From contig CANPGM010000021.1 of assembly GCA_947573605.1 (NCBI GenBank), positions 1 to 56,200 of the forward strand: a DNA stretch of 56,200 nucleotides, in the 5' to 3' direction. Under the pieces are notes generated by a model. The model did not search any database, was not told where the DNA came from, and saw only the letters and a program-made list of their open reading frames with translations. Origin of the DNA: an uncultured Roseburia sp. (lineage in GTDB: Bacteria > Bacillota > Clostridia > Lachnospirales > Lachnospiraceae). Numbering within the stretch: position 1 is the first letter of the stretch; each line of letters opens with the position of its first letter. The position numbers and the translations under genes are program-made. Positions 34,004 through 41,088 of this stretch are shown here, piece after piece.

Positions 34004-34521
34004 TGGGGGAAAACGCAGACAGAAAAAATGATCCGTATTATGAAAGAGAAGATTTTACAGTAAACAAAAAAAAGACAGCCGTTTTGATTTATCCGCAGTT
34101 TTATAATTTTGAAATCTGCGTCGCACTTGAGATTCTTGCACTGGGGGAAAAACCGGTTACGATTTTTGCAAAAACAAAAGAGGCGGTTCTTGACTTTATC
34201 CGGGCGTTTGACAGAGAGGATATGGTAATCGGCGCCATTTCAATTGCTCCGGTTCTGCTTTTAAAAGCGGGAATACTGAAAGACAAACCGTTTATGGCGG
34301 GAATCAATCAGGAAGAGTTGCTGGAAGAGGGATTTACCAGGGAGGAACTGGCGCTTATGAAAGGCTGGGACGATAACCTGAAGGATCCGTCCGCAAATGG
34401 ATATCTTGTTTCGGGAACGATTCTTACCTCTCTATCATGTTATTTCGTAAAATGGGCGCTGGCGTTTGGAAAAATGCTGGGAATTGAAATGTCTGAGAAA
34501 ACGTTTGGCTTCGGTTTTTAA
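34003..34521 (+). CDS. Internally shortened DJ-1/PfpI-like protein
   Basis: 172 residues. KKKTAVLIYPQFYNFEICVA followed by LEILALGEKPVTIFAK matches the N-terminal half of the DJ-1/PfpI fold, and AFDREDMVIGAISIAPVLLL then KAGILKDKPFMAG the second half. The two are joined directly at about residue 62 (nt about 34185). The ~45-50 residues that normally lie between, including the L-PGG loop, are missing, and the nucleophile Cys position reads Ser (GAISIAP). The protein may be inactive, or a compact variant. I chose ATG 34003 because GGCGGAG precedes it and the open frame further upstream is repeat DNA. Compare the full-length paralogue at 28686. Confidence 0.7.
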   Translation: MGENADRKNDPYYEREDFTVNKKKTAVLIYPQFYNFEICVALEILALGEKPVTIFAKTKEAVLDFIRAFDREDMVIGAISIAPVLLLKAGILKDKPFMAGINQEELLEEGFTREELALMKGWDDNLKDPSANGYLVSGTILTSLSCYFVKWALAFGKMLGIEMSEKTFGFGF

Positions 34522-34537
34522 GGGGAGGAAAATCCGT

Positions 34538-35092
34538 ATGAAAGAAAAACAGGTCGTCCATATTTTCGGAGCCTCGGGTTCCGGCACTTCTACTCTTGGG
34601 AAACAATTAAGCGAGGTAACGGGCTATGTCTGGATGGACACGGACGATTATTATTGGCTGCCGTCCGATCCCCCTTATACGGACAAACGAAAAATTTCCG
34701 AACGCCTCCGGTTGATGAAAGAGGATATGGAAAAAGTGGAGAATGCTGTGATATCCGGGGCGCTGGAGGGCTGGGGCGGAGACCTGATTCCTTATTTTAC
34801 ACTGGGGGTCCGTGTGGTAACGGATACGGACCTTCGGCTTTTGCGACTGAAAAAACGGGAGGCGGAGCATTTTGGAGCACGTATTTTGGAGGGCGGCGAC
34901 ATGTATCGGAATCACCTTGCATTTATGGAATGGGCGAAGGGATACGATGACGGAGATATGAGCACAAGAAGCCGCGCAAGGCATGACGAGTGGCAGAGAC
35001 GGCTTTCCTGTAAGGTAATCGTTGTAAACGGAGCGGAGGATTTGGAACGAAACTGTCAGGTGATACGGGAGGCATTACAGGAGAGAAAATGA
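34538..35092 (+). CDS. P-loop NTPase, adenylate kinase-like
   Basis: 184 residues. Walker A is HIFGASGSGTSTLGKQL near residues 8-18, followed by MDTDDYYWLPSDPPY and a Glu-rich helix, ALEGWGGDLIPYF, then RLLRLKKREAEHFGAR with LID-type Arg residues. This pattern fits small AAA_18/adenylate kinase-like nucleotide-binding proteins of unknown substrate. GGGGAGG lies just before the ATG at 34538; an upstream in-frame ATG at 34466 would overlap the previous gene. The stop overlaps the next start (ATGA). Substrate not predictable. Confidence 0.75.
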   Translation: MKEKQVVHIFGASGSGTSTLGKQLSEVTGYVWMDTDDYYWLPSDPPYTDKRKISERLRLMKEDMEKVENAVISGALEGWGGDLIPYFTLGVRVVTDTDLRLLRLKKREAEHFGARILEGGDMYRNHLAFMEWAKGYDDGDMSTRSRARHDEWQRRLSCKVIVVNGAEDLERNCQVIREALQERK

Positions 35093-35550
35093 TTTATCTG
35101 GAAAAAATAACGGCGGCAAACTGGAAAAAGGCTGTTTTGGTCACGACGGATCCGCAGAGAAAGCGTCCGCTGGAAGAAGAATGGATGATGAACAGCGCTT
35201 TTTCCATGCTTCAATCTGTGTATGAACCGGAGTGGGAGAGCAGGCTTATTTTAGACGACGAAAAAGCGATAGGTTTTGTATTCTATGGTTTTTGGAAGAA
35301 AAAGGGCGTGTATTTGCTCTGCAGATATGCAATCGACATCGCGGAACAGGGAAAGGGATATGGTACGAAGGCGCTGCCTGTTGTACTGGATGCGATGCGG
35401 CGGCAGTACGGATGCAGGGATATCTATCTTACGCTTGAGAATGAGAACAAGCGCGCCATACGGTTATATAAAAAGGCGGGATTTGTGCCGACAGGAGAAA
35501 CAGACGAGGGCGAAGAGATTTATGTGCTTAGCGTCAAGGATAAAAATTGA
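35089..35550 (+). CDS. GNAT family N-acetyltransferase
   Basis: 153 residues with the full GNAT fold: an acceptor-side N-terminal half (AFSMLQSVYEPEWESRLILD, KAIGFVFYGFWKKKG), the acetyl-CoA pyrophosphate loop EQGKGYGTKALPVVL (Q/R-x-x-G-x-G/A), and the C-terminal CRDIYLTLENENKRAIRLYK then KAGFVPTGE. The layout is close to spermidine-type (BltD/SpeG-like) enzymes, but the acceptor cannot be told from sequence. It is translationally coupled to the upstream P-loop gene through a four-base overlap. Confidence 0.9.
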   Translation: MIYLEKITAANWKKAVLVTTDPQRKRPLEEEWMMNSAFSMLQSVYEPEWESRLILDDEKAIGFVFYGFWKKKGVYLLCRYAIDIAEQGKGYGTKALPVVLDAMRRQYGCRDIYLTLENENKRAIRLYKKAGFVPTGETDEGEEIYVLSVKDKN

Positions 35551-35568
35551 AAGGAGACGGTGATTAAC

Positions 35569-36366
35569 ATGAAATTAACATGGAAGGAACCGGGATTATC
35601 GTATAATTTGGAGAGTATCATGCAGTTCTGGCAGGGGGATTCGGGAGAATTCTGGACGGATTCACTGTTTTTCTATTATCCGGAAATCAGTAAGGAGAAG
35701 GTAACGACATTATCAGGGGAAGATAAGAACCGCTATCTCAGGGAAAAGCTCACGGAAATTTATGAACAGAAAAAAGAGCTTCTTTCCGGAAAACAGGCGG
35801 CCTATCAGTCCTGGTGGGAGGAAAAGAAAAGGTCGGTAACAGAAGCGCTCAGTGAAGCGTTTGATACGGATTGTGAAAACCATTATAATCATATGACGGG
35901 AAATATTACGCTGAATCCGATTGCGCCGCGTTATTTAAGCGAGCGCAGATTTGACGTATTTTATCAAAACAGCGAGCGCGGAGCGCTTGGCATGGCGCTG
36001 CATGAAATCATTCATTTTGTATGGTTTGACGTATGGAACGGATATTTTCACGATTCGGAGGAAGACTATGAGATACCGCATCTGAAATGGATTTTAAGCG
36101 AAATGGCGGTGGAACCGATTATGCGCGATCAGAGGCTGGCGTCAGTCAACCCGTATTTCGAAGCGGATTATGAAAAGGCTGCCAGAGGGGAAAACGGTTG
36201 TGTGTATGACTGTTTTTACCGGATGCGGATAAACAATGAGCCGGTTTTAGAAACGCTTTACCGGATGTACCGGCAGGAATCGATTCATGATTTTATGGAG
36301 CAAAGTTACGAGTTTTGCAGAAAATATGAAAAAGAAATCCACGGACAGATGAAAGGGGTTTTGTAA
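35569..36366 (+). CDS. Putative zinc metallopeptidase-like protein (HEIIH motif)
   Basis: 265 residues, with no signal peptide or transmembrane segment. ALGMALHEIIHFVWFDVW contains HExxH (about residues 145-149), and KWILSEMAVEPIM about 35 residues later supplies a Glu in the position expected for a gluzincin third ligand. Around it are conserved-looking aromatic segments (SLFFYYPEISKEK, HYNHMTGNITLNPI). AAGGAGA precedes it; I took the ATG at 35569, though the GTG at 35560 is possible. I do not recognise a named family, and peptidase activity is only suggested by the motif. Confidence 0.6.
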   Translation: MKLTWKEPGLSYNLESIMQFWQGDSGEFWTDSLFFYYPEISKEKVTTLSGEDKNRYLREKLTEIYEQKKELLSGKQAAYQSWWEEKKRSVTEALSEAFDTDCENHYNHMTGNITLNPIAPRYLSERRFDVFYQNSERGALGMALHEIIHFVWFDVWNGYFHDSEEDYEIPHLKWILSEMAVEPIMRDQRLASVNPYFEADYEKAARGENGCVYDCFYRMRINNEPVLETLYRMYRQESIHDFMEQSYEFCRKYEKEIHGQMKGVL

Positions 36367-36426
36367 GCAGGGAAAAGCTGTTTTTATTGCAGACGGGAAA
36401 CAACAAATTCCAATGGGGTATAAGGT

Positions 36427-36693
36427 ATGAACGAAAAAGTATATGAATTTGACGCGGTGATTCAAAAGGTGCCGGATATCGACGGCGCATATATTGATTT
36501 TCCGTATGATGTAAAGAAAGAGTTCGGCAAAGGGCGCGTAAAGGTTCACGCTGTTTTTGACGGGGAAGCATACGACGGCAGCCTGGTGCGGATGAAAACG
36601 CCGAATCATATCATCGGACTCAGGAAGGATATCCGGGCAAAAATCGGAAAACAGCCGGGAGATACGATACATGTAACGATACGGGAGCGGTAA
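36427..36693 (+). CDS. DUF1905 domain protein
   Basis: 88 residues. [40 protein letters not shown] and then [20 protein letters not shown] followed by [14 protein letters not shown] form the whole DUF1905 fold, a small beta-barrel of unknown function, often fused to or encoded near YdeI-like proteins. It is complete for the family. GGGGTATAAGGT precedes the start and is a weak ribosome binding site. It seems to be the last gene of the 34003-36693 run. Confidence 0.85.
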   Translation: MNEKVYEFDAVIQKVPDIDGAYIDFPYDVKKEFGKGRVKVHAVFDGEAYDGSLVRMKTPNHIIGLRKDIRAKIGKQPGDTIHVTIRER

Positions 36694-36734
36694 GCGCTGC
36701 CGTAGCGGCGCATGGAACTCGTATCGGAATACAG

Positions 36735-36784
36735 GGAGCCGCTGTCTGCATGAACGGAGCTAATACGTCTGCAGACACGGCTCC
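36735..36784. terminator. Hairpin between convergent genes
   Basis: GGAGCC-GCT-GTCTGCA (36735-36750) pairs with TGCAGAC-AC-GGCTCC (36770-36784). It lies between the convergent DUF1905 and ImmA-like genes, overlapping the last codons of the latter (ending 36760). The T-tract is weak, so termination is only probable. Confidence 0.5.
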
Positions 36785-37014
36785 TTCGGTATTTCCGTAC
36801 CATGCGCCAGCATTTCAATGACATTTACATCTTCGCCCGAAAAATCGTCTCCGAGAATGTGCTTCATGGCATGGAGGAAGGCGTTCTGCTGCTCGATTTT
36901 TGAGAGCGCCGCATCAATAAAAATAGTATAGCTTCCGTCTTCGTTCTCCGCAACGGTTTCTTTTACTCTGCATCCGGGAAAGTTCATCAAACGTACCTGG
37001 TAGTCAATCGTCAT
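36760..37014 (-). CDS. Small ImmA/IrrE-like protein lacking the catalytic Glu
   Basis: 84 residues. VRLMNFPGCRVKETVAENED then GSYTIFIDAALSKIEQQNAF, LHAMKHILGDDF, and EMLAHG. The fold resembles the short ImmA/IrrE-type partner that accompanies XRE repressors in Clostridia, where HExxH is the usual metal site. Here it reads HAMKH, so the catalytic Glu position is Ala. It overlaps the repressor gene by 11 bp and is co-transcribed. It may sense or modulate the repressor without cleaving it (inference). Confidence 0.65.
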   Translation of the reverse strand: MTIDYQVRLMNFPGCRVKETVAENEDGSYTIFIDAALSKIEQQNAFLHAMKHILGDDFSGEDVNVIEMLAHGTEIPKEPCLQTY

Positions 37015-37411
37015 AGTGCTGTTCCTTTCTTTTGAGCGCCAAAAGCATATTATGCAATGCGTTCAGGTCTTCCGGTTCCGCGTCGCGCGCGGCGTCAAAT
37101 AACAGCCGCAGTTCTTTATGTTCAAAAATTTCCTGCGCTATTTTCGAGGTTTCTTCATTTATATAGTAATACGGATTACCGTCTTTATCAAAGCGGGGCA
37201 TCTGCCTTGCATCTGTTCTGCCGAATAAATAATCGATATCCACACAAAACAAATCGGCAATCTGTTCATATAATTCTTTGGAAGGAAATCTCTTTCCGGT
37301 TTCCCACATCGCAATTGTGCTTTTTGACACGTCCAGTTTATCTGCAAGTGTTTGCTGAGACATCTGATTTTCTGACCGCAGTTTTGCAATGATATCCTTA
37401 AATTCCGCCAT
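37004..37411 (-). CDS. XRE-family transcriptional repressor
   Basis: 135 residues. The N-terminal helix-turn-helix spans about 5-60 (IAKLRSENQMSQQTLADKLD, VSKSTIAMWETGKRFPSKEL), followed by a linker and a helical C-terminal dimerisation region. The divergent promoter region contains four copies of TCACnnnnnGTGA, one of them inside the spacer of each of two face-to-face promoters. That suggests autoregulation plus control of the SSB-like gene on the other side. The downstream ImmA-like gene overlaps and probably acts with it. Confidence 0.92.
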   Translation of the reverse strand: MAEFKDIIAKLRSENQMSQQTLADKLDVSKSTIAMWETGKRFPSKELYEQIADLFCVDIDYLFGRTDARQMPRFDKDGNPYYYINEETSKIAQEIFEHKELRLLFDAARDAEPEDLNALHNMLLALKRKEQHYDD

Positions 37412-37436
37412 AGTGTATTTCCGCCTTTTGTATATT

Positions 37437-37471
37437 TTTTTTATAATATCACTATAAGTGAGAAATGTAAA
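37437..37471 (-). promoter_or_regulatory. Promoter of the XRE repressor gene with operator in the spacer
   Basis: On the minus strand, TTTACA (complement of 37466-37471 region), a 17-bp spacer and TATTAT (complement of 37443-37448 region). The spacer is filled by the palindrome TCACTATAAGTGA at 37449-37461, so a bound repressor would block RNA polymerase. Confidence 0.7.
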
Positions 37472-37584
37472 GAGGAAAAATCACTTTTGGTGAAATTGTA
37501 CAAAATAAAAAAAGTTTACAAAAAGTGATTGACGGAGGTCACATATAGTGATAGCATTGTGTCTACAGAGGTCACTAATAGTGA
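37449..37584. promoter_or_regulatory. Operator cluster, four TCACnnnnnGTGA palindromes
   Basis: Sites: TCACTATAAGTGA 37449-37461, TCACTTTTGGTGA 37481-37493, TCACATATAGTGA 37539-37551, TCACTAATAGTGA 37572-37584. All have 13-bp symmetry with GTGA/TCAC half-sites, as expected for dimeric XRE repressors. A lone half-site AGTGATT lies at 37524-37530. Confidence 0.85.
37529..37557 (+). promoter_or_regulatory. Promoter of the SSB-like gene with operator in the spacer
   Basis: TTGACG (37529-37534), a 17-bp spacer and TAGCAT (37552-37557). The palindrome 37539-37551 occupies the spacer, and a further palindrome, 37572-37584, lies just after the expected start point. Confidence 0.7.
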
Positions 37585-37748
37585 TTTCGAACGGCACCTG
37601 AGGAAAAAAGGGAAAAGCGGAGGTCTTGCCGCCCTGTCCGCAGGCGCTTATTTAACATAACAGATAAAATGTCCATTAAAGCGGACAGAGGGGCTTTGCT
37701 CCTCCTGAAATACCAGCCGCTTCTACTGCGGCAGAATGGAGAGAAAAG

Positions 37749-38375
37749 ATGGAAACAACATTGGAGAACAACAAGACAGTACTTGCAGGAAAGATTGTGT
37801 CGGCGTTCCGATTCAGTCACGAGGTATGCGGAGAAGGATTTTACATTGCGGATCTTGCCGTAAAACGACTGAGTAATTCCGTGGACCGTCTGCCTGTTAT
37901 GGTTTCGGAGCGTCTGGCGTGCGTGGAAGCCGATTTTACAGGACAAAACGTACTTATAACGGGACAGTTCCGTTCCTTCAACAGGCATGAAGAAAATACA
38001 AACAGACTGATGCTGTTTGTATTTGTCAGGGAAATGGAATTTATTAACGAAACAGTTGACGAAAGCAGGAATAACCAGATTTTTCTGGACGGCTACCTCT
38101 GTAAGCCGCCGATTTACCGGAAGACGCCGATGGGAAGGGAAATCACGGATCTTATGCTTGCAGTCAACCGCCTGTACGGTAAATCGGATTATGTGCCCTG
38201 TATCTGTTGGGGACGCAACGCCAGGTTTGCGGCGGGATTTGCAGCCGGCGACCGGGTTCAGCTGATCGGAAGAATCCAGAGCCGCGATTATGTGAAGCGA
38301 TTTTCGGGTGCGGAAGAAGAACAGAGGACCGTGTATGAAGTGTCGGTAATCAATATCGTAGCGGCGGAGGAATAG
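37749..38375 (+). CDS. Single-stranded DNA-binding protein with two OB folds
   Basis: 208 residues. Two OB-fold regions: first NNKTVLAGKIVSAFRFSHEV to FVREMEFIN (about 7-100), second NNQIFLDGYLCKPPIYRKTP, GREITDLMLAVNRLYGKSDY, VPCICWGRNARF, GDRVQLIGRIQSRDY (about 110-205). The second has the SSB hallmark strand order. This two-domain form is common in Lachnospiraceae and is distinct from the housekeeping SSB, lacking an acidic DDDIPF tail. It is expressed from the XRE-controlled promoter, so it may belong to a stress- or element-linked response. The ribosome binding site is GGAGAGAAAAG. Confidence 0.85.
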   Translation: METTLENNKTVLAGKIVSAFRFSHEVCGEGFYIADLAVKRLSNSVDRLPVMVSERLACVEADFTGQNVLITGQFRSFNRHEENTNRLMLFVFVREMEFINETVDESRNNQIFLDGYLCKPPIYRKTPMGREITDLMLAVNRLYGKSDYVPCICWGRNARFAAGFAAGDRVQLIGRIQSRDYVKRFSGAEEEQRTVYEVSVINIVAAEE

Positions 38376-38642
38376 AAACTTCACAGGCCAATATCTTTTC
38401 GTATTTCGCACTGGTAGTTTTCCCCGATTAAATTTCTGCATATCGTGCAAAAATCATTACGCAGGCATAGCCTTTGGCTTGCCGTTTTTTAAGAAAGCGT
38501 CAAATATTGAGAACGGATCAAAGCATTGCTTGTCATAGCATCTTTATCTGGCAGTAAGAAAAATATCTGACTTCCAATCATTGCTTTTCCCGAACTTCTG
38601 TTATAAAATAGACAAAAGAACCACAAAAAGGGGGATTATATC

Positions 38643-38984
38643 ATGCCATTTATTGATTCTAAAATCACGCTTCCGGTCTCTCCGGAAAAAAGAGAAAAAA
38701 TTAAATCCGAGCTTGGAACGGCGATTTCCATAGTAAATAAGCCGGAAAGCTTTTTAATGATCGGTTTTGAGGACAATTACGATCTTTACATGGGCGGAAA
38801 GAAGCTGGACCGGGGCGCTTATGTAGCGGTCAGCCTGTTCGGCAACGCGTCTTCGGAAGCATATAATAAGATGACGGCGGAAATCTGCCGCATTTATGAA
38901 GAAGAGCTTGCAATCCCCGCCAATGCGGTTTATGTGACGTATCACGGAGTAAGCGACTGGGGATGGAACGGGCAGAATTTTTAA
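38643..38984 (+). CDS. MIF-like tautomerase family protein
   Basis: 113 residues. MPFIDSKITLPVS keeps the N-terminal Pro2, which acts as the catalytic base in the tautomerase superfamily; the later blocks FLMIGFEDNYDLYMGG, AYVAVSLFGNASSEAYNKMT and the C-terminal VYVTYHGVSDWGWNGQNF fit the macrophage-migration-inhibitory-factor (MIF) type of about 113 residues. It probably forms a trimer. AAAAAGGGGG is the ribosome binding site. It is monocistronic: a 267-bp region (38376-38642) without recognised features separates it from the SSB-like gene, and a hairpin lies downstream. Confidence 0.92.
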   Translation: MPFIDSKITLPVSPEKREKIKSELGTAISIVNKPESFLMIGFEDNYDLYMGGKKLDRGAYVAVSLFGNASSEAYNKMTAEICRIYEEELAIPANAVYVTYHGVSDWGWNGQNF

Positions 38985-39045
38985 GGCCGTAAGCTCGGCG
39001 TTAAGTTTTGCAGAAGCGAAAGGATCTATATAAGGAAGCAATACG

Positions 39046-39071
39046 GTCAGGCGGCGTAACAGCCGCCTGAC
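39046..39071. repeat. Perfect 10-bp hairpin between the MIF-like and RecQ genes
   Basis: GTCAGGCGGC (39046-39055), loop GTAACA, GCCGCCTGAC (39062-39071). No T-tract follows, so a role as a terminator on its own is uncertain. It lies 20 bp before the RecQ start. Confidence 0.7.
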
Positions 39072-39091
39072 TGCGTTATAAAGGAATGGTT

Positions 39092-41020
39092 ATGGATAAA
39101 TACGATATCTTAAAAAAGTACTTCGGATATACGGAATTTCGAGAAGGGCAGGAAATTCTGATTGACGCGGCGTTAAGCGGCCGGGATGTGCTTGGAATTA
39201 TGCCGACGGGCGCGGGAAAATCGCTCTGTTACCAGGTTCCGGCGCTTCTGATGCCGGGAGTTACGGTTGTGATATCGCCTTTGATTTCATTGATGAAAGA
39301 TCAGGTGCGCGCGTTAAACGATGCCGGAATCCATGCCGCATATATAAACAGTTCGCTGACCGAGGGGCAGATTGCAAAGGCGCTGTCCCTTGCGGCGGAA
39401 GGACGCTACAAAATTATTTATGCTGCGCCGGAGCGGCTTATAACGCCGGGATTTTTAGACTTTGCCATGCGGGTGGAATTATCTATGCTTACGGTAGACG
39501 AAGCGCACTGCATTTCACAGTGGGGACAGGACTTTAGACCGAGTTACTTAAAAATCGTGCAGTTTGTCGAGCGGCTTGGACGGCGGCCGGTTATCGGCGC
39601 ATTTACGGCGACGGCGACGGAGCAGGTAAAAGAGGATATTTCCTGCGTGCTGGGACTGCGCGATCCGGAGATACTGGTAACGGGATTTGACCGGAAAAAT
39701 CTGTATTTTGCGGTAGAGACGCCGAAAAGAAAAGACGATTTCGTTCTTCGGTATGTCAGAGAACATGCGGGGGAAAGCGGTATCATTTACTGCGCTACCA
39801 GGAAAAATGTGGATGCGGTTTATGAAAGCCTGTGTGCAAAAAACATACCTGCGGCAAAGTATCATGCGGGAATGGGCAGCGAAGAGCGGAAAATCAGCCA
39901 GGAGGAATTTATTTTTGATAACAGACCGGTTATGGTAGCGACAAACGCATTCGGGATGGGAATCGATAAGTCGAATGTCCGGTATGTAATTCACTACAAT
40001 ATGCCGCAGAGCCTCGAAAATTATTATCAGGAAGCGGGACGCGCGGGGCGCGACGGCGAACCGTCCGAATGCGTACTTCTTTATTCTCCGCAGGACGTTA
40101 TGATAAATCGTTTTCTTCTCGAAAATAAGGAATCGAATGCGGAATATACGGAGGAAGAAAACGAAGCGGTCCGCGAACGGGACGGAGAACGTCTGCAGAA
40201 AATGATTTATTACTGTATGACTGCAGATTGCCTCAGAGAATATATTCTTCGTTATTTCGGCGAGCGCAGAGCGGTTGTATGCGATAATTGTTCCAACTGT
40301 AAAAAGGAGTTTACCGAGACGGATATTACGGAAGAGGCGGTTAAGATTATTTTCTGTATAAGGGAAACCGGTCAGCGCTACGGGATAAATGTAATCGCGG
40401 GGACGCTGCTTGGAGACGACCGGGCCAAACTGCGGGAATACGGAGTGTCGCGGTTTACCTCTTACGGCAGCTTAAACGGCAGGACGGAAGCGGAAATAAA
40501 ACAGATGATAAACCGCCTTTTGACGGAGCAGATTCTTGTTCAGACGCAGGATAAATATGCGCTGCTAAAGCTGACGGCACGAGCGGACGAGGTCGCATGG
40601 CACGAACGGCCGGTCATATTAAAAGCGCCGAAATACAATCCTGTAAAAGAAAGCGCTGCGGCAGGAAGACGGGGCGTATCGGCGTCCGGAAAGAGAAGGT
40701 CCGACCTTTTAAATACAAGAGGGCTGGAATTGTTCGACAGACTGCGTGCCTTACGTACCGGGCTGGCCAAAGAACAGAGCATACCGCCTTATGTTGTGTT
40801 TTCTGACAAAACATTGACGGATATGTGCGTCCGTACGCCATTAAATAAGGAAGAGATGCTTTTGGTAACGGGAGTCGGAGAAACAAAGTTTGCGAATTAC
40901 GGAAACGAATTTTTACAGGCGATAGCGGCATTTACCGGAGGAAAAAAAGAAAAACTCTACTATGGTGAATCCGCTTTTGCTGAACCAACCGCCGCAAATC
41001 GAAAGTATTTCCGAAAATGA
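39092..41020 (+). CDS. recQ: ATP-dependent DNA helicase RecQ
   Basis: 642 residues. Helicase motifs in order: motif I MPTGAGKS (37-44), motif II TVDEAHCISQWG, motif III FTATA, motif VI YQEAGRAGRDG. The RecQ-C-terminal zinc segment has Cys ligands CLREYILRYFG and CDNCSNC, followed by a winged helix, and an HRDC domain near the end (LFDRLRALRTGLAKEQSIPP, YVVFSDKTL, TGVGETKFANYG). Full length and complete. It unwinds DNA 3' to 5' in recombination and repair. I chose ATG 39092, six bases after AAAGGA, over the ATG at 39086, which abuts the ribosome binding site. Confidence 0.96.
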   Translation: MDKYDILKKYFGYTEFREGQEILIDAALSGRDVLGIMPTGAGKSLCYQVPALLMPGVTVVISPLISLMKDQVRALNDAGIHAAYINSSLTEGQIAKALSLAAEGRYKIIYAAPERLITPGFLDFAMRVELSMLTVDEAHCISQWGQDFRPSYLKIVQFVERLGRRPVIGAFTATATEQVKEDISCVLGLRDPEILVTGFDRKNLYFAVETPKRKDDFVLRYVREHAGESGIIYCATRKNVDAVYESLCAKNIPAAKYHAGMGSEERKISQEEFIFDNRPVMVATNAFGMGIDKSNVRYVIHYNMPQSLENYYQEAGRAGRDGEPSECVLLYSPQDVMINRFLLENKESNAEYTEEENEAVRERDGERLQKMIYYCMTADCLREYILRYFGERRAVVCDNCSNCKKEFTETDITEEAVKIIFCIRETGQRYGINVIAGTLLGDDRAKLREYGVSRFTSYGSLNGRTEAEIKQMINRLLTEQILVQTQDKYALLKLTARADEVAWHERPVILKAPKYNPVKESAAAGRRGVSASGKRRSDLLNTRGLELFDRLRALRTGLAKEQSIPPYVVFSDKTLTDMCVRTPLNKEEMLLVTGVGETKFANYGNEFLQAIAAFTGGKKEKLYYGESAFAEPTAANRKYFRK

Positions 41021-41066
41021 AAGCGTCTGCCGCAGGATAAAACCTTACGGCAGACGCTTTCTATGT
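41019..41066. terminator. Bidirectional terminator between RecQ and ABC exporter genes
   Basis: GAAAGCGTCTGCCG (41019-41032) pairs perfectly with CGGCAGACGCTTTC (41048-41061), a 14-bp stem with a 15-base loop. The A- and T-rich flanks serve both convergent genes. Confidence 0.88.
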
Positions 41067-41088
41067 ATTTTATGGGTAGCTGTGTTTT

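Noticed and set aside
33728-34063. Several overlapping plus-strand frames in the 109-bp repeat
   Set aside because: All frames stay open because the unit is GC-rich and repeated. Similar strings occur in shifted frames, and no family is recognisable before the DJ-1 region.
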